Source: Marinobacter sediminum
Lineage (GTDB): Bacteria > Pseudomonadota > Gammaproteobacteria > Pseudomonadales > Oleiphilaceae
DNA length: 64,000 nucleotides
Assembly (NCBI RefSeq): GCF_023657445.1
Contig: NZ_JAGTWY010000001.1
Span: forward strand, 1-64,000
Direction: 5' to 3'
Positions 1 to 9,332 of this stretch are shown piece by piece. The notes beneath the pieces were generated by a model. That model had not been told where the DNA came from. It saw only the letters and a program-made list of their open reading frames with translations, and did no database searches. The translations under genes were made by a program, and so were the position numbers. How positions within the stretch are numbered: position 1 is the stretch's first letter; each line of letters begins with the position of its first letter.

Positions 1-17
1 CTGCTCGGTTGATCAGG

Positions 18-47
18 AAAAAGGGGCTGAATACTCAGCCCCTTTTT
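18..47 (+). terminator. Rho-independent terminator upstream of the S10 operon
   Basis: A perfect 13-bp stem (18–30 with 35–47) closes a 4-nt loop. It has a GGGG/CCCC core and ends in five T. The A-tract on the left arm means it could work in both directions. It probably ends the gene preceding rpsJ (usually tuf in this gene order), which lies outside the window. Confidence 0.85.
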
Positions 48-96
48 CTGTTTCAGTCGCGAAGCTTGTGCCCGACCCGGTCAAACAGCAATGCTG

Positions 97-125
97 TTGA
101 CAGCGTTGGGTATTATGCATACAAT
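97..125 (+). promoter_or_regulatory. Sigma-70 promoter of the S10 operon
   Basis: A perfect -35 box TTGACA (97–102) is followed by a 17-bp spacer and the -10 box TACAAT (120–125), one base from consensus. Transcription should start near 132, leaving a leader of only about 55 nt before rpsJ. The strength fits a highly expressed ribosomal operon. Confidence 0.8.
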
Positions 126-186
126 GCGGCTCCTTTTTTTGAAGGTCGGCTAACAAGTAGCTGCTACGAGTGGAGTTTGGTGCATC

Positions 187-498
187 ATGCAAAGCCAAAA
201 GATTCGAATCCGGTTGAAGGCGTTTGATTATCGCCTTATCGACCAGTCCACGCAGGAGATCGTCGATACCGCGAAGCGGACCGGCGCTCAGGTGCGTGGA
301 CCAATCCCTCTGCCGACGCGGAAGGAAAAGTACACCATCCTGGTCTCTCCGCACGTCAACAAGGACGCGCGCGATCAGTATGAAATTCGTACGCATAAGC
401 GTTTGCTCGATATTGTCGAGCCGACGGAAAAGACAGTAGATGCTTTGATGAAGTTGGACCTGGCAGCAGGTGTAGACGTTCAGATCAGCCTCGGCTAA
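187..498 (+). CDS. rpsJ: 30S ribosomal protein S10
   Basis: Ribosomal protein S10 (103 aa, the usual length) of the 30S head. It also serves as NusE, the partner of NusB in transcription antitermination. The sequence is typical throughout, with the conserved [19 protein letters not shown] segment near residues 38–56 and the [13 protein letters not shown] segment near 68–80. The ATG has a GGAG Shine–Dalgarno sequence about 10 nt upstream. It is the first gene of the S10 operon, followed by rplC after a 77-bp gap. Confidence 0.98.
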   Translation: MQSQKIRIRLKAFDYRLIDQSTQEIVDTAKRTGAQVRGPIPLPTRKEKYTILVSPHVNKDARDQYEIRTHKRLLDIVEPTEKTVDALMKLDLAAGVDVQISLG

Positions 499-575
499 TA
501 CCGCCCGGTATTAGTCTGTGTAACTGTCATAAGGCCATAGAGGGTGAGAGCCCCGTACACTTATAGAGGTGAAAC

Positions 576-1214
576 ATGGCAATTGGTGTAGTCGGTCGGA
601 AGGCCGGTATGACCCGTATTTTTACGGAAGACGGGCAGGCGCTGCCCGTAACGGTAATTGAGGTTGAGCCAAACCGCATTACCCAGCTAAAAACTCTTGA
701 AAACGATGGTTATCGTGCCGTTCAGGTTACTGTTGGTACTCGTCGTTCTTCCCGTGTAACCAAGAGTGAAGCAGGCCACTTTGCCAAGGCGGGTGTTGAA
801 GCCGGCCGTGGAATGTGGGAATTCCGTCTGGCTGAAGGCGAGGGTGAAGACCTGGCGGCCGGCGGCGAGATCAGTGCTTCCGTCTTTGAAGATGGTCAGG
901 TGGTTGATGCCATCGGTCAGTCCAAAGGTAAGGGTTTTCAGGGCGGCGTGAAGCGTTGGAATTTCTCCATGCAGGACGCTACCCACGGTAACTCCCTCTC
1001 TCACCGTGCTCCGGGTTCCATTGGTCAGAACCAGACTCCGGGTAAGGTATTCAAGGGCAAGAAGATGGCGGGCCAGATGGGTAACGCACAGGTCACCGTG
1101 CAGAACCTGAAGATTGTCCGTGTCGACGCTGAGCGCAACCTGCTGCTGGTGAGTGGTGCCGTTCCAGGCGCTACTGGCGGCGATGTTGTCATCAAGCCTG
1201 CAGTTAAAGCCTGA
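576..1214 (+). CDS. rplC: 50S ribosomal protein L3
   Basis: Ribosomal protein L3 (212 aa), an early-assembling 23S rRNA binder that reaches towards the peptidyl transferase centre. The conserved [20 protein letters not shown] stretch (about residues 147–166) contains the glutamine that PrmB methylates in other gammaproteobacteria. The C-terminal [19 protein letters not shown] is typical. It starts at an ATG after GAGGTG and is followed by rplD after 11 bp. Confidence 0.98.
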   Translation: MAIGVVGRKAGMTRIFTEDGQALPVTVIEVEPNRITQLKTLENDGYRAVQVTVGTRRSSRVTKSEAGHFAKAGVEAGRGMWEFRLAEGEGEDLAAGGEISASVFEDGQVVDAIGQSKGKGFQGGVKRWNFSMQDATHGNSLSHRAPGSIGQNQTPGKVFKGKKMAGQMGNAQVTVQNLKIVRVDAERNLLLVSGAVPGATGGDVVIKPAVKA

Positions 1215-1225
1215 GGAGCGGTGCG

Positions 1226-1831
1226 ATGGAATTGACTATTACAGGCAGCGGCAAGGGAATCTCTGTTTCCGACGTTGCATTTGCCAAAGATTTTAACGAG
1301 TCGCTGGTTCACCAGGTGGTTACTGCATACATGGCAGCAGGCCGTCAGGGTACCAAGGCTCAGAAAACGCGTTCCGAAGTCAGCGGTGGCGGTAAGAAGC
1401 CCTGGCGTCAGAAGGGCACCGGTCGTGCCCGTGCGGGTACCATTCGTAGCCCGATCTGGCGTGCCGGTGGTGTTACCTTTGCAGCCAAGCCTCGTGGCTT
1501 TGAGCAAAAGGTAAACCGCAAAATGTACCGCGCAGCGATGCGCTCCATTTTTTCCGAGCTGGTTCGCCAAGAGCGTCTGGTGGTTGTTGACGAGATGAAC
1601 GTTGATACCCCGAAGACCAAGGCATTCACCGCCAAGCTGAAGGATCTCGGTGTGAGCAACGCTCTGATTCTGTCTGAGAGCGTTGAGCAGAATCTGCACC
1701 TGGCATCACGCAACATTCCGCACGTAGATGTGCGCGATATCGCGGGTCTGGATCCGGTTAGCCTGGTTGCCTATGAGAATGTCGTGGTGACGGTTCCCGC
1801 TCTGAAGAAGATCGAGGAGATGCTGGGATGA
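1226..1831 (+). CDS. rplD: 50S ribosomal protein L4
   Basis: Ribosomal protein L4 (201 aa). Its globular domain binds 23S rRNA and its extended loop lines the exit tunnel. That basic loop is visible as [17 protein letters not shown] (about residues 55–71), the site where macrolide-resistance changes arise in relatives. In E. coli L4 represses the S10 operon through a long leader hairpin, but the leader here is too short for a clear equivalent. It overlaps rplW by 4 bp (ATGA). Confidence 0.98.
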   Translation: MELTITGSGKGISVSDVAFAKDFNESLVHQVVTAYMAAGRQGTKAQKTRSEVSGGGKKPWRQKGTGRARAGTIRSPIWRAGGVTFAAKPRGFEQKVNRKMYRAAMRSIFSELVRQERLVVVDEMNVDTPKTKAFTAKLKDLGVSNALILSESVEQNLHLASRNIPHVDVRDIAGLDPVSLVAYENVVVTVPALKKIEEMLG

Positions 1832-2121
1832 ATCAGGAACGTATTTACAAGGTCCTGCTTGGGCCACACGTATCTGAAAAAGCATCTCTGGTGGCCGAGC
1901 ATGGCCAGGTTGTTTTCCGGGTTGCCCCGGATGCTACCAAGCCGGAGATCAAAAAAGCCGTTGAGCAGCTGTTCAACGTCACCGTAGAAGGTGTTCAGGT
2001 TCTGAACCGTAAGGGTAAGCTCAAGCGCACTATCCGCGGGTTCGGCAAGCGTAATGACATTCGTAAGGCTTATGTAAAGCTGGCAGAAGGTCAGGACATC
2101 GATTTTCTGGATGTGGAATAA
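1828..2121 (+). CDS. rplW: 50S ribosomal protein L23
   Basis: Ribosomal protein L23 (97 aa) sits at the polypeptide tunnel exit, where trigger factor and SRP dock. The N-terminal [11 protein letters not shown] motif holds the conserved glutamate used for trigger-factor contact, and the basic [15 protein letters not shown] extension enters the tunnel. The ATG overlaps the rplD stop, which implies translational coupling. Confidence 0.98.
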   Translation: MNQERIYKVLLGPHVSEKASLVAEHGQVVFRVAPDATKPEIKKAVEQLFNVTVEGVQVLNRKGKLKRTIRGFGKRNDIRKAYVKLAEGQDIDFLDVE

Positions 2122-2138
2122 GGTAAAGGGGTCGTAAT

Positions 2139-2966
2139 ATGCCGATCGTCAAAACCAAACCAACATCTGCCGGACGCCGTCACGTTGTAAAGCTTTACAA
2201 CCAGGATCTGCACAGAGGGCGCCCTCACGAGCCGTTGGTAGAGAGACTGAATAAAACGGGAGGTCGTAACAATGCGGGTCGCATTACCTCTCGTCACGTT
2301 GGTGGTGGCCACAAGCAGCACTACCGCGTAATTGATTTCAAGCGGACCAAAGATGGTATCCCGGCAGTTATTGAACGCCTGGAATACGATCCGAACCGCT
2401 CTGCGCACATTGCACTGCTGAAGTACTCCGATGGTGAGCGTCGTTACATTGTCGCTCCCAAAGGAATGCAGATCGGTGATCCGGTGCGCTCCGGTATCGA
2501 CGCACCGATTAAGGTGGGTAGCACACTGCCGCTCCGGAATATTCCGGTCGGTTCTGTGATCCACTGCGTCGAACTCAAGCCTGGCAAAGGTGCTCAGCTG
2601 GCTCGCTCCGCGGGCGCATCCGTACAGCTGGTAGCGCGTGAAGGTGCATATGCCACCATCCGCCTGCGCTCAGGTGAAATGCGAAAGGTGCTTGTAGATT
2701 GCCGTGCAACGTTGGGTGAAGTATCCAACAGCGAACACAGTCTCAAGCAGCTTGGTAAAGCGGGTGCATCACGTTGGCGCGGCAAACGGCCAACAGTACG
2801 TGGTGTTGCTATGAACCCAGTTGACCACCCACATGGTGGTGGTGAAGGGCGTACCTCTGGCGGGCGTCACCCGGTTACTCCGTGGGGTGTTCCGACCAAA
2901 GGGCATAAGACTCGTAAGAACAAGCGTACTGACAAGATGATAGTACGTCGTCGTTCGGCCAAGTAA
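2139..2966 (+). CDS. rplB: 50S ribosomal protein L2
   Basis: Ribosomal protein L2 (275 aa), needed for subunit association and peptidyl transferase activity. The conserved [19 protein letters not shown] motif near residues 226–244 carries the histidine (His229 in E. coli numbering) essential for function. The OB-fold and SH3-like core are intact, with the basic tail expected for contact with rRNA. It lies in the S10 operon, 17 bp after rplW and 23 bp before rpsS. Confidence 0.98.
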   Translation: MPIVKTKPTSAGRRHVVKLYNQDLHRGRPHEPLVERLNKTGGRNNAGRITSRHVGGGHKQHYRVIDFKRTKDGIPAVIERLEYDPNRSAHIALLKYSDGERRYIVAPKGMQIGDPVRSGIDAPIKVGSTLPLRNIPVGSVIHCVELKPGKGAQLARSAGASVQLVAREGAYATIRLRSGEMRKVLVDCRATLGEVSNSEHSLKQLGKAGASRWRGKRPTVRGVAMNPVDHPHGGGEGRTSGGRHPVTPWGVPTKGHKTRKNKRTDKMIVRRRSAK

Positions 2967-2989
2967 ACGACTACATAGAGGTAATTGCT

Positions 2990-3265
2990 GTGCCACGTTC
3001 TTTGAAGAAAGGTCCTTTTATAGACCTGCATCTATTGAAGAAGGTCGAGGCAGCTCTGGAAACTAACGACAAGCGGCCGATCAAAACCTGGTCCCGCCGG
3101 TCGACAGTTTTTCCAGAGATGGTAGGCCTGACCATTGCAGTCCACAACGGCAAGCAGCACGTGCCGGTTTATGTCACCGAAGATATGGTTGGACATAAGC
3201 TGGGTGAGTTCGCGGCAACGCGTACTTATCGTGGTCATGCGGCCGACAAGAAAGCTAAACGCTGA
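2990..3265 (+). CDS. rpsS: 30S ribosomal protein S19
   Basis: Ribosomal protein S19 (91 aa) in the 30S head, next to S13 and contacting the A-site region. The N-terminal [18 protein letters not shown] and the central [20 protein letters not shown] are family hallmarks. Translation starts at a GTG preceded by GAGGT; no in-frame ATG occurs near the conserved N-terminus. Confidence 0.97.
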   Translation: MPRSLKKGPFIDLHLLKKVEAALETNDKRPIKTWSRRSTVFPEMVGLTIAVHNGKQHVPVYVTEDMVGHKLGEFAATRTYRGHAADKKAKR

Positions 3266-3281
3266 TTGTGAGGGAATAGAA

Positions 3282-3614
3282 ATGGAAGTAGCAGCCAAGT
3301 ATAAGGGCGCTAACCTCTCAGCTCAGAAAGCACGTCTTGTCGCTGACCAAGTACGCGGCAAGGCTGTTGAGGACGCCCTGAACATTCTGACTTTCAGCCC
3401 GAAGAAGGCGGCGGTCGTGCTCAAGAAAGCTCTTGAGTCTGCCATCGCTAACGCTGAGCATAACGAAGGTCTGGACGTTGACGAACTGCGGGTTTCCACC
3501 GTCATGGTGGATGAAGGTCCGACGCTCAAGCGAATCAAAGCTCGAGCCAAGGGGCGCGCTGATCGGATTTTCAAGCGCACCTGTCATATCACCGTCAAGG
3601 TCGCCGACAAGTAG
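3282..3614 (+). CDS. rplV: 50S ribosomal protein L22
   Basis: Ribosomal protein L22 (110 aa, the E. coli length). Its long beta-hairpin narrows the exit tunnel. I place the start at 3282 ([20 protein letters not shown]). The reading frame is open further upstream, but that extension lies inside rpsS and matches no L22. A GAGGGA Shine–Dalgarno precedes the ATG. The hairpin region ([17 protein letters not shown], residues about 80–96) is normal. Confidence 0.97.
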   Translation: MEVAAKYKGANLSAQKARLVADQVRGKAVEDALNILTFSPKKAAVVLKKALESAIANAEHNEGLDVDELRVSTVMVDEGPTLKRIKARAKGRADRIFKRTCHITVKVADK

Positions 3615-3625
3615 GAGATGCTCAG

Positions 3626-4309
3626 ATGGGTCATAAAGTAAATCCAACCGGCATGCGCCTGGGTGTGATCAAAGAGCACAACTCAGTCTGGTATGCCGAC
3701 AAAAAGGAATATTCACAAAACCTGTTGAATGACATTCGGGTTCGTGAATTCCTCGACAAGCGTCTGGTTAAGGCGTCTGTCAGCAAGATTGTGATCGAGC
3801 GCCCTGCTCAGAACGCCCGTATCACGATCCATACTGCCCGTCCCGGTATTGTTATCGGTAAGAAGGGCGAAGATGTTGATCGTCTGCGTCGCGAAGTCAG
3901 CGACATGATGGGTGTGCCTGTGCACATCAACATCGAAGAAGTCCGCAAGCCGGATCTGGATGCCCGCCTGGTAGCGCAAAACGTTGCCGGTCAGCTGGAG
4001 CGTCGTGTGATGTTCCGTCGCGCTATGAAGCGTGCGGTTCAGAACGCCATGCGCCAGGGTGCCAAGGGTATCAAGATTCAGGTAGGTGGTCGTCTCGGGG
4101 GTGCTGAAATCGCGCGGTCCGAGTGGTATCGCGAAGGTCGTGTACCTCTGCACACTCTGCGTGCAGATATTGATTACGCGACCTACGAAGCGCATACCAC
4201 TTACGGCGTAATCGGCGTCAAGGTATGGATCTTCAAAGGTGAGATTCTTGGTGGTATGGAGCAGGTCCGTGCTGACAAGAAAGCCTCTGGGAAGAAAGGT
4301 TCTAAGTAA
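3626..4309 (+). CDS. rpsC: 30S ribosomal protein S3
   Basis: Ribosomal protein S3 (227 aa) at the mRNA entry channel, where it contributes to ribosomal helicase activity with S4 and S5. The N-terminal KH domain includes the GxxG-type [14 protein letters not shown] (about residues 69–82). The C-terminal domain has [20 protein letters not shown]. It is followed by rplP after 12 bp. Confidence 0.98.
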   Translation: MGHKVNPTGMRLGVIKEHNSVWYADKKEYSQNLLNDIRVREFLDKRLVKASVSKIVIERPAQNARITIHTARPGIVIGKKGEDVDRLRREVSDMMGVPVHINIEEVRKPDLDARLVAQNVAGQLERRVMFRRAMKRAVQNAMRQGAKGIKIQVGGRLGGAEIARSEWYREGRVPLHTLRADIDYATYEAHTTYGVIGVKVWIFKGEILGGMEQVRADKKASGKKGSK

Positions 4310-4321
4310 AGGGGCACTCTT

Positions 4322-4735
4322 ATGCTGCAACCAAAACGCACCAAATTCCGCAAGGTAATGAAAGGCCGTAACACCGGTCTTGCTCACCGCGCCAATAAGG
4401 TGAGCTTCGGTGAATACGGATTGAAGGCGACCAGCCGTGGGCGTATAACTGCGCGCCAGATAGAGGCAGCGCGTCGTACCATGACTCGCCGCATCAAGCG
4501 GGGCGGTAAGATCTGGATCCGGGTATTCCCGGACAAGCCGATCACCGGCAAACCGCTTGAAGTACGAATGGGTAAAGGTAAGGGTTCTGTCGAGTATTGG
4601 GTGGCTGAGATCCAGCCAGGCCGTATGCTCTACGAGATGGAAGGTGTTTCCGAGGATATCGCTCGTGATGCCTTCACACTCGCAGCGGCCAAACTGCCGG
4701 TACAGACCACCTTTGTAACGAGGACGGTGATGTGA
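4322..4735 (+). CDS. rplP: 50S ribosomal protein L16
   Basis: Ribosomal protein L16 (137 aa) binds near the A-site tRNA and the peptidyl transferase centre. The start [17 protein letters not shown] and the motif [20 protein letters not shown] (about residues 63–82) are characteristic. The latter includes the arginine (Arg81) hydroxylated by YcfD in some gammaproteobacteria. Its TGA stop shares one base with the rpmC ATG. Confidence 0.98.
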   Translation: MLQPKRTKFRKVMKGRNTGLAHRANKVSFGEYGLKATSRGRITARQIEAARRTMTRRIKRGGKIWIRVFPDKPITGKPLEVRMGKGKGSVEYWVAEIQPGRMLYEMEGVSEDIARDAFTLAAAKLPVQTTFVTRTVM

Positions 4736-4926
4736 TGAAAGCAACAGAGCTGCGTGAAAAGTCAGTCGAGGAGCTGAACAAAGAGCTGATCGACCTCCTG
4801 AAGGAGCAGTTCAACCTGCGCATGCGCAAGGCGACAGGTCAGCTGAATCAGTCTCACCTTCTCGGCAAGGTGAAGCGCGAGATTGCTCGCGTGAAAACAG
4901 TATTGAATGAAAAGGCAGGACAGTGA
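4735..4926 (+). CDS. rpmC: 50S ribosomal protein L29
   Basis: Ribosomal protein L29 (63 aa), a small helical-hairpin protein at the tunnel exit next to L23. I use the ATG at 4735 ([15 protein letters not shown]), overlapping the rplP stop by one base, rather than the GTG three bases earlier. The length then equals the E. coli protein. Confidence 0.96.
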   Translation: MKATELREKSVEELNKELIDLLKEQFNLRMRKATGQLNQSHLLGKVKREIARVKTVLNEKAGQ

Positions 4927-4927
4927 C

Positions 4928-5194
4928 ATGACTGAAGCTACCCAAACTGCCAGAACTCTGAGCGGCAAGGTCGTGAGCAACAAGATGGAGAAGTCCATCG
5001 TCGTTCTGGTCGAGCGTCAGGTGAAACACCCTCTGTACGGTAAGTACATGAAGCGTTCAACCAAGATCCACGCTCACGATGAGAGCAATCAGTGCAACGT
5101 TGGTGACACTGTGACCATTCAGGAAACCCGTCCGGTCTCCAAGACCAAGAGCTGGGCCCTGGTGGAAGTCACTGAACGTGCATCCAAGGTGTAA
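4928..5194 (+). CDS. rpsQ: 30S ribosomal protein S17
   Basis: Ribosomal protein S17 (88 aa), an OB-fold primary binder of the 16S rRNA 5' domain. The start at 4928 ([20 protein letters not shown]) is one base after the rpmC stop. The frame also opens 21 bases earlier, but that part overlaps rpmC and is not homologous. The [21 protein letters not shown] core is conserved. It is the last gene of the S10 group. Confidence 0.96.
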   Translation: MTEATQTARTLSGKVVSNKMEKSIVVLVERQVKHPLYGKYMKRSTKIHAHDESNQCNVGDTVTIQETRPVSKTKSWALVEVTERASKV

Positions 5195-5212
5195 TTCGCC
5201 CGGAGAACAACC

Positions 5213-5581
5213 ATGATTCAGACTCAAACAATGCTTGAAGTCGCGGATAACAGCGGTGCGCGTCAGGTGATGTGCATCAAGGTCCTGGGCGGTTCACATC
5301 GGCGTTATGCCAGCGTAGGGGATATCATCAAGGTGACCGTCAAGGAAGCCATCCCCCGCGGTAAAGTGAAGAAAGGCCAGGTCCTGAACGCCGTCGTTGT
5401 GCGCACTCGTAAGGGTGTTCGTCGTCCCGACGGTTCGCTGATCCGTTTCGACGGAAACGCGGCAGTACTTCTGAACGCTCAGGACGCTCCTATTGGTACC
5501 CGTATCTTCGGACCGGTTACCCGTGAACTGCGTAATGAGAAGTTCATGAAAATTATCTCACTGGCACCCGAAGTACTTTAA
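5213..5581 (+). CDS. rplN: 50S ribosomal protein L14
   Basis: Ribosomal protein L14 (122 aa) forms an intersubunit bridge and is the target of the silencing factor RsfS. The start [20 protein letters not shown] and the [20 protein letters not shown] segment are invariant family features. First gene of the spc group. The gap from rpsQ is only 18 bp with no terminator, so S10 and spc are probably read through. Confidence 0.98.
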   Translation: MIQTQTMLEVADNSGARQVMCIKVLGGSHRRYASVGDIIKVTVKEAIPRGKVKKGQVLNAVVVRTRKGVRRPDGSLIRFDGNAAVLLNAQDAPIGTRIFGPVTRELRNEKFMKIISLAPEVL

Positions 5582-5598
5582 AGGACCAGAGGCCGGTT

Positions 5599-5919
5599 AT
5601 GAAAAAGATCAAACGAGATGACGAAGTAATCGTCACCACGGGGAAAGACAAAGGCAAACGTGGTAAAGTCCTGAAGGTTCAGGACGATGGCCGTATGGTT
5701 GTTTCTGGTATCAATATGATCAAGAAGCACACCAAGCCGAACCCGATGCTGGGCACCCCAGGTGGCATCGTCGAAAAAGAAGCACCTATCCAGGCTTCCA
5801 ACGTGGCTATTTTTAATCCGCAGACCGGCAAAGCCGATCGTGTAGGCTTCCAGACCAAGGAAGACGGCGCGAAGATGCGGATCTTCAAGTCCACGAAAGA
5901 AGCTGTCGATAACCAGTAA
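5599..5919 (+). CDS. rplX: 50S ribosomal protein L24
   Basis: Ribosomal protein L24 (106 aa), an assembly initiator near the tunnel exit. The N-terminal KOW motif ([21 protein letters not shown], residues about 6–26) is intact, as is [18 protein letters not shown] downstream. It lies between rplN and rplE, the conserved spc order. Confidence 0.97.
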   Translation: MKKIKRDDEVIVTTGKDKGKRGKVLKVQDDGRMVVSGINMIKKHTKPNPMLGTPGGIVEKEAPIQASNVAIFNPQTGKADRVGFQTKEDGAKMRIFKSTKEAVDNQ

Positions 5920-5934
5920 GCGGTGGTGGTTACG

Positions 5935-6474
5935 ATGCTTAACATGAAAGAGCAGTACAGTAAGGAAGTGGTACCCGCCCTGCAGAAAGAGTTCAGCTAC
6001 AAGAACGTTATGCAGGTGCCGCGTATCGAAAAGATCACCCTTAACATGGGTGTCGGCGAAGCGGTTGGTGACAAGAAACTGATTGAAAACGCTGTGGCGG
6101 ATCTAGAGCGCCTGACGGGTCAAAAAGTTGTTGTTACCAAGGCACGTAAATCTGTAGCGGGTTTTAAAATCCGTGAAGGTTGGCCTATCGGTTGTAAAGT
6201 TACCCTGCGCGGCGAGCGTATGTGGGATTTCTTTGATCGCCTGGTTCACATTGCGGTTCCCCGCATTCGTGACTTCCGTGGTCTGAATCCCAAGTCGTTC
6301 GACGGCCGTGGTAACTACAGCATGGGTGTGCGTGAGCAGATCATTTTCCCTGAGATCGAGTACGACAAAGTCGACAAGATCCGTGGTCTGGACATCACCA
6401 TTACCACCACTGCCGGTACCGACGATGAAGGTCGTGAACTGCTGAAAGCCTTTGGCTTTCCGTTCAAGAGATAA
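5935..6474 (+). CDS. rplE: 50S ribosomal protein L5
   Basis: Ribosomal protein L5 (179 aa) binds 5S rRNA in the central protuberance and contacts P-site tRNA. I choose the ATG at 5935, which gives exactly the E. coli length. A GTG at 5923 and an ATG at 5944 are in the same frame. Conserved blocks include [19 protein letters not shown] and [20 protein letters not shown]. In E. coli S8 represses the spc operon by binding mRNA at this junction; I did not fold the region. Confidence 0.96.
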   Translation: MLNMKEQYSKEVVPALQKEFSYKNVMQVPRIEKITLNMGVGEAVGDKKLIENAVADLERLTGQKVVVTKARKSVAGFKIREGWPIGCKVTLRGERMWDFFDRLVHIAVPRIRDFRGLNPKSFDGRGNYSMGVREQIIFPEIEYDKVDKIRGLDITITTTAGTDDEGRELLKAFGFPFKR

Positions 6475-6486
6475 GGAACGAGTGTA

Positions 6487-6792
6487 ATGGCTAAGGTTTC
6501 CATGAAAAACCGTGAGTTCAAGCGCGAGAAGACCGTTGCGAAATTCGCAGCGAAGCGTGCCGAGCTCAAGGCGATTATCAAGAACCCGAATACCAGCGAT
6601 GATGACCGTTGGGACGCACAGATGAAGCTTCAACAGCTTCCTCGCGATGCATCTCCTTCGCGTCTTCGTAATCGTTGCCAGGTAACTGGTCGCCCCCACG
6701 GCGTTCTGCGCAAGTTCGAGCTGTCACGGATTAAGCTTCGTGAATACGGCATGCGCGGTGACGTTCCGGGACTGACCAAAGCTAGCTGGTAA
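6487..6792 (+). CDS. rpsN: 30S ribosomal protein S14, zinc-independent form
   Basis: Ribosomal protein S14 (101 aa) in the 30S head. This is the long C-minus form without the CxxC zinc ribbon, as in most gammaproteobacteria. The C-terminal [20 protein letters not shown] and [18 protein letters not shown] blocks are diagnostic. The following gap of 88 bp before rpsH is longer than the other gaps in this operon. Confidence 0.97.
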   Translation: MAKVSMKNREFKREKTVAKFAAKRAELKAIIKNPNTSDDDRWDAQMKLQQLPRDASPSRLRNRCQVTGRPHGVLRKFELSRIKLREYGMRGDVPGLTKASW

Positions 6793-6880
6793 GATAGGTT
6801 CCCTGACCTCGGTCGGGTGCCTGTTGGTAAGCGGTGCGGCACGCCGCTGCACAACTAAAAAGATCAGGAGCCTCATACCA

Positions 6881-7273
6881 ATGAGTATGCAAGACACGCT
6901 TGCGGATATGTTTACCCGTATCCGTAATGCACAGATGGCATCAAAGGCAGACGTCACGATGCCATCTTCGAAGATGAAGATCTCCGTAGCCCAGGTCCTT
7001 AAGGACGAAGGTTACGTTCAGGATTTTTCCGTTTCAGCTGACGCGAAACCCGAGCTGACCATTGATCTGAAATATTTCGGTGGCAAACCGGTTATTGAAG
7101 AGATCAAGCGGGCCAGCCGTCCGAGTCTGCGCCAGTACAGAGGCGCTGGGGAACTGCCGAAAGTATCCGGTGGTCTGGGAGTCGCGATTGTCTCAACGTC
7201 CAAGGGCGTTATGACAGACCGCGCTGCACGTGCTGCTGGCGTGGGTGGCGAAGTCATCTGCACCGTATTCTAG
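6881..7273 (+). CDS. rpsH: 30S ribosomal protein S8
   Basis: Ribosomal protein S8 (130 aa, the E. coli length), a primary binder of the 16S central domain and, in E. coli, the translational repressor of the spc operon. The start is set at 6881 ([18 protein letters not shown]) behind an AGGAG sequence; the open frame further upstream is intergenic. The C-terminal [13 protein letters not shown] block is present. Confidence 0.97.
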   Translation: MSMQDTLADMFTRIRNAQMASKADVTMPSSKMKISVAQVLKDEGYVQDFSVSADAKPELTIDLKYFGGKPVIEEIKRASRPSLRQYRGAGELPKVSGGLGVAIVSTSKGVMTDRAARAAGVGGEVICTVF

Positions 7274-7282
7274 GAGATACAC

Positions 7283-7816
7283 ATGTCCAGGGTTGCCAAT
7301 AATCCTGTCGTGCTGCCTTCCGGTGTTGAGGTTAAGCTAAACGGACAGGAAATTAGTGTGAAGGGCTCCAAGGGAGCGCTTCAATTCACCATTCACCAAG
7401 CGGTTGAAGTAAAGCAGGAAGAAAACATTCTGCGCTTCGAGGCCCGCGATGGTGCTAAACAGTCCCGCGCTCTTGCTGGTACTACTCGTGCATTGGTCAA
7501 CAATATGGTGACCGGTGTATCCACAGGCTTCGAGCGTAAGCTCCAGCTGACGGGCGTAGGTTACCGTGCCCAGGCGCAAGGTAAGAAGCTCAACCTGACA
7601 CTGGGTTTTTCTCACCCGGTCGAGTATGAGCTGCCCGAGGGGATTACCGCCGAAACTCCGTCCAATACGGAAGTTGTGATTCGCGGTATCGATAAGCAAC
7701 AGGTTGGCCAGGTCGCTGCGGATGTCCGTGCGTTCCGTCCGCCCGAGCCTTATAAGGGTAAGGGTGTTCGTTATGCGGATGAGCAGGTCAGACGCAAAGA
7801 AGCCAAGAAGAAATAA
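7283..7816 (+). CDS. rplF: 50S ribosomal protein L6
   Basis: Ribosomal protein L6 (177 aa) near the factor-binding site and sarcin–ricin loop. Two repeated L6 folds are visible. The second holds [20 protein letters not shown] and the conserved C-terminal [21 protein letters not shown]. It follows rpsH after 9 bp. Confidence 0.97.
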   Translation: MSRVANNPVVLPSGVEVKLNGQEISVKGSKGALQFTIHQAVEVKQEENILRFEARDGAKQSRALAGTTRALVNNMVTGVSTGFERKLQLTGVGYRAQAQGKKLNLTLGFSHPVEYELPEGITAETPSNTEVVIRGIDKQQVGQVAADVRAFRPPEPYKGKGVRYADEQVRRKEAKKK

Positions 7817-7825
7817 GGCGGGACT

Positions 7826-8173
7826 ATGAGCACAAATAGCGAAAGATTGCGTCGCGCACGCAAGGTGCGCATGAAGATCCGTGAGTTGGGTACCAATCGC
7901 CTGTGCGTTCATCGCACACCGCGTCACATGTATGCCCAGGTTACGACAGCAGATGGCAGTAAAGTGCTGGCTTCTGCCTCCACGTTGGATAAGGATCTGC
8001 GCCAGGGTGCAACCGGTAACGTGGACGCTGCGAAAAAGGTCGGTCAGCTGATTGCTGAGCGTGCCAAGGCAGCAGGTGTTGAGCAGGTTGCTTTTGACCG
8101 CTCCGGTTACCGTTACCATGGCCGTATTCAGGCTTTGGCCGATGCAGCCCGTGAAGCTGGCTTGCAATTCTAA
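7826..8173 (+). CDS. rplR: 50S ribosomal protein L18
   Basis: Ribosomal protein L18 (115 aa) binds 5S rRNA together with L5 and L25 in the central protuberance. The basic N-terminus, the [15 protein letters not shown] segment and the C-terminal [20 protein letters not shown] are typical. It lies 9 bp after rplF. Confidence 0.97.
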   Translation: MSTNSERLRRARKVRMKIRELGTNRLCVHRTPRHMYAQVTTADGSKVLASASTLDKDLRQGATGNVDAAKKVGQLIAERAKAAGVEQVAFDRSGYRYHGRIQALADAAREAGLQF

Positions 8174-8185
8174 GAGGTGGAGAAG

Positions 8186-8686
8186 ATGAGCGTTAACGAA
8201 CAGAAGGCGCCTGAGCTCCAGGAGAAGCTGGTTCAGGTCAATCGTGTCGCCAAGGTTGTAAAAGGTGGCCGTATTTTCGCCTTCACCGCACTGACAGTAG
8301 TGGGTGATGGTAAAGGTCGCGTTGGTTTTGGTCGTGGCAAGGCGCGTGAAGTGCCGGTCGCTATCCAGAAGGCCATGGAAGCCGCACGCAAAAACATGGT
8401 AGAAGTTCCGCTCGACGGTACTACCCTGCAATACCCGGTCAAGGCGCAGCATGGGGGCTCCAAGGTCTACATGCAGCCGGCGTCCGAAGGTACTGGTATC
8501 ATCGCCGGTGGCGCGATGCGTGCAGTACTGGAAGTGGCGGGTGTCCAGAACGTACTGTCCAAGTGTTACGGGTCTACCAACCCGGTGAACGTTGTACGTT
8601 CCACCATCAAGGGTCTCCAGGCTACTCAAGCGCCTGAAGATATTGCAGCCAAGCGCGGTAAGACCGTGGAAGAGATTCTGGGTTGA
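8186..8686 (+). CDS. rpsE: 30S ribosomal protein S5
   Basis: Ribosomal protein S5 (166 aa) at the mRNA entry site. Changes in its N-terminal loop give spectinomycin resistance in relatives. The motif [20 protein letters not shown] (about residues 19–38) is that loop. I choose the ATG at 8186 behind GAGGTGGAG; a GTG at 8177 is in frame but overlies the Shine–Dalgarno. Confidence 0.96.
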   Translation: MSVNEQKAPELQEKLVQVNRVAKVVKGGRIFAFTALTVVGDGKGRVGFGRGKAREVPVAIQKAMEAARKNMVEVPLDGTTLQYPVKAQHGGSKVYMQPASEGTGIIAGGAMRAVLEVAGVQNVLSKCYGSTNPVNVVRSTIKGLQATQAPEDIAAKRGKTVEEILG

Positions 8687-8690
8687 AGTC

Positions 8691-8879
8691 ATGGCGAACG
8701 CAAATACGATCAAAGTAACTCTGACCCGCAGCCCTATCGGCTGCCAGCCCAAGCACAAGATGTGTGTTAAGGGCCTGGGTCTTCGTAAAATCGGTCACAC
8801 CGTGGAAGTGGAAGATACGCCTTCCATTCGCGGCATGATCAGCCGGGTATATTACCTGGTTCGGGTTGAGGAGAACTAA
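8691..8879 (+). CDS. rpmD: 50S ribosomal protein L30
   Basis: Ribosomal protein L30 (62 aa), a small 23S rRNA-binding protein. The start is set at 8691 ([20 protein letters not shown]), 4 bp after the rpsE stop. The same frame extends upstream into rpsE but is not homologous there. The [20 protein letters not shown] core is typical. Confidence 0.96.
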   Translation: MANANTIKVTLTRSPIGCQPKHKMCVKGLGLRKIGHTVEVEDTPSIRGMISRVYYLVRVEEN

Positions 8880-8880
8880 G

Positions 8881-9315
8881 ATGCGTCTGAACGAACTTAG
8901 TCCGGAGCCCGGTTCACGCCAGGCCCCCAAGCGGGTCGGTCGTGGTATCGGTAGTGGTCTCGGTAAAACCGGCGGCCGCGGTCACAAGGGTCTGAAAGCC
9001 CGTTCTGGCGGCAGCGTTGCTCCCGGTTTTGAAGGTGGTCAGCAGCCGTTGGCCCGTCGTCTGCCGAAGTTCGGCTTCACCTCTCGTCAGCAGCGGTATG
9101 TTGCTGAGATTCGCCTGAACGAACTGGCGAAGGTAGAGGGTGATGTGGTTGATCTGGAAGCCCTGAAAAAGGCAGATGTCGTTCGCGAAGAAATTCGTGA
9201 AGCCAAGGTTATCATGTCCGGCGAACTGAGCCGTGCGGTGACCGTAAAGGGACTTCGGGTAACCAAAGGCGCACGCGAGGCAATTGCCGCCGCGGGTGGT
9301 AAAGTCGAAGACTAA
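8881..9315 (+). CDS. rplO: 50S ribosomal protein L15
   Basis: Ribosomal protein L15 (144 aa, the E. coli length), a late-assembly 23S rRNA binder. The start [20 protein letters not shown] and the glycine-rich [18 protein letters not shown] block match the family. The ATG is 1 bp after the rpmD stop. secY follows after 17 bp. Confidence 0.97.
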   Translation: MRLNELSPEPGSRQAPKRVGRGIGSGLGKTGGRGHKGLKARSGGSVAPGFEGGQQPLARRLPKFGFTSRQQRYVAEIRLNELAKVEGDVVDLEALKKADVVREEIREAKVIMSGELSRAVTVKGLRVTKGAREAIAAAGGKVED

Positions 9316-9332
9316 GGCGAGTCGAGGACTAA

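Noticed and set aside
3713..4744. 343-codon minus-strand open frame under rpsC and rplP
   Set aside because: Antisense shadow of two certain genes; no motif, no Shine–Dalgarno and no sensible neighbour.
7337..8758. Long open frame of 473 codons on the minus strand under rplF–rpmD
   Set aside because: It is entirely antisense to four well-conserved ribosomal protein genes. The product is rich in His, Thr and Arg with no family resemblance, as expected for a mirror frame of GC-biased codons.
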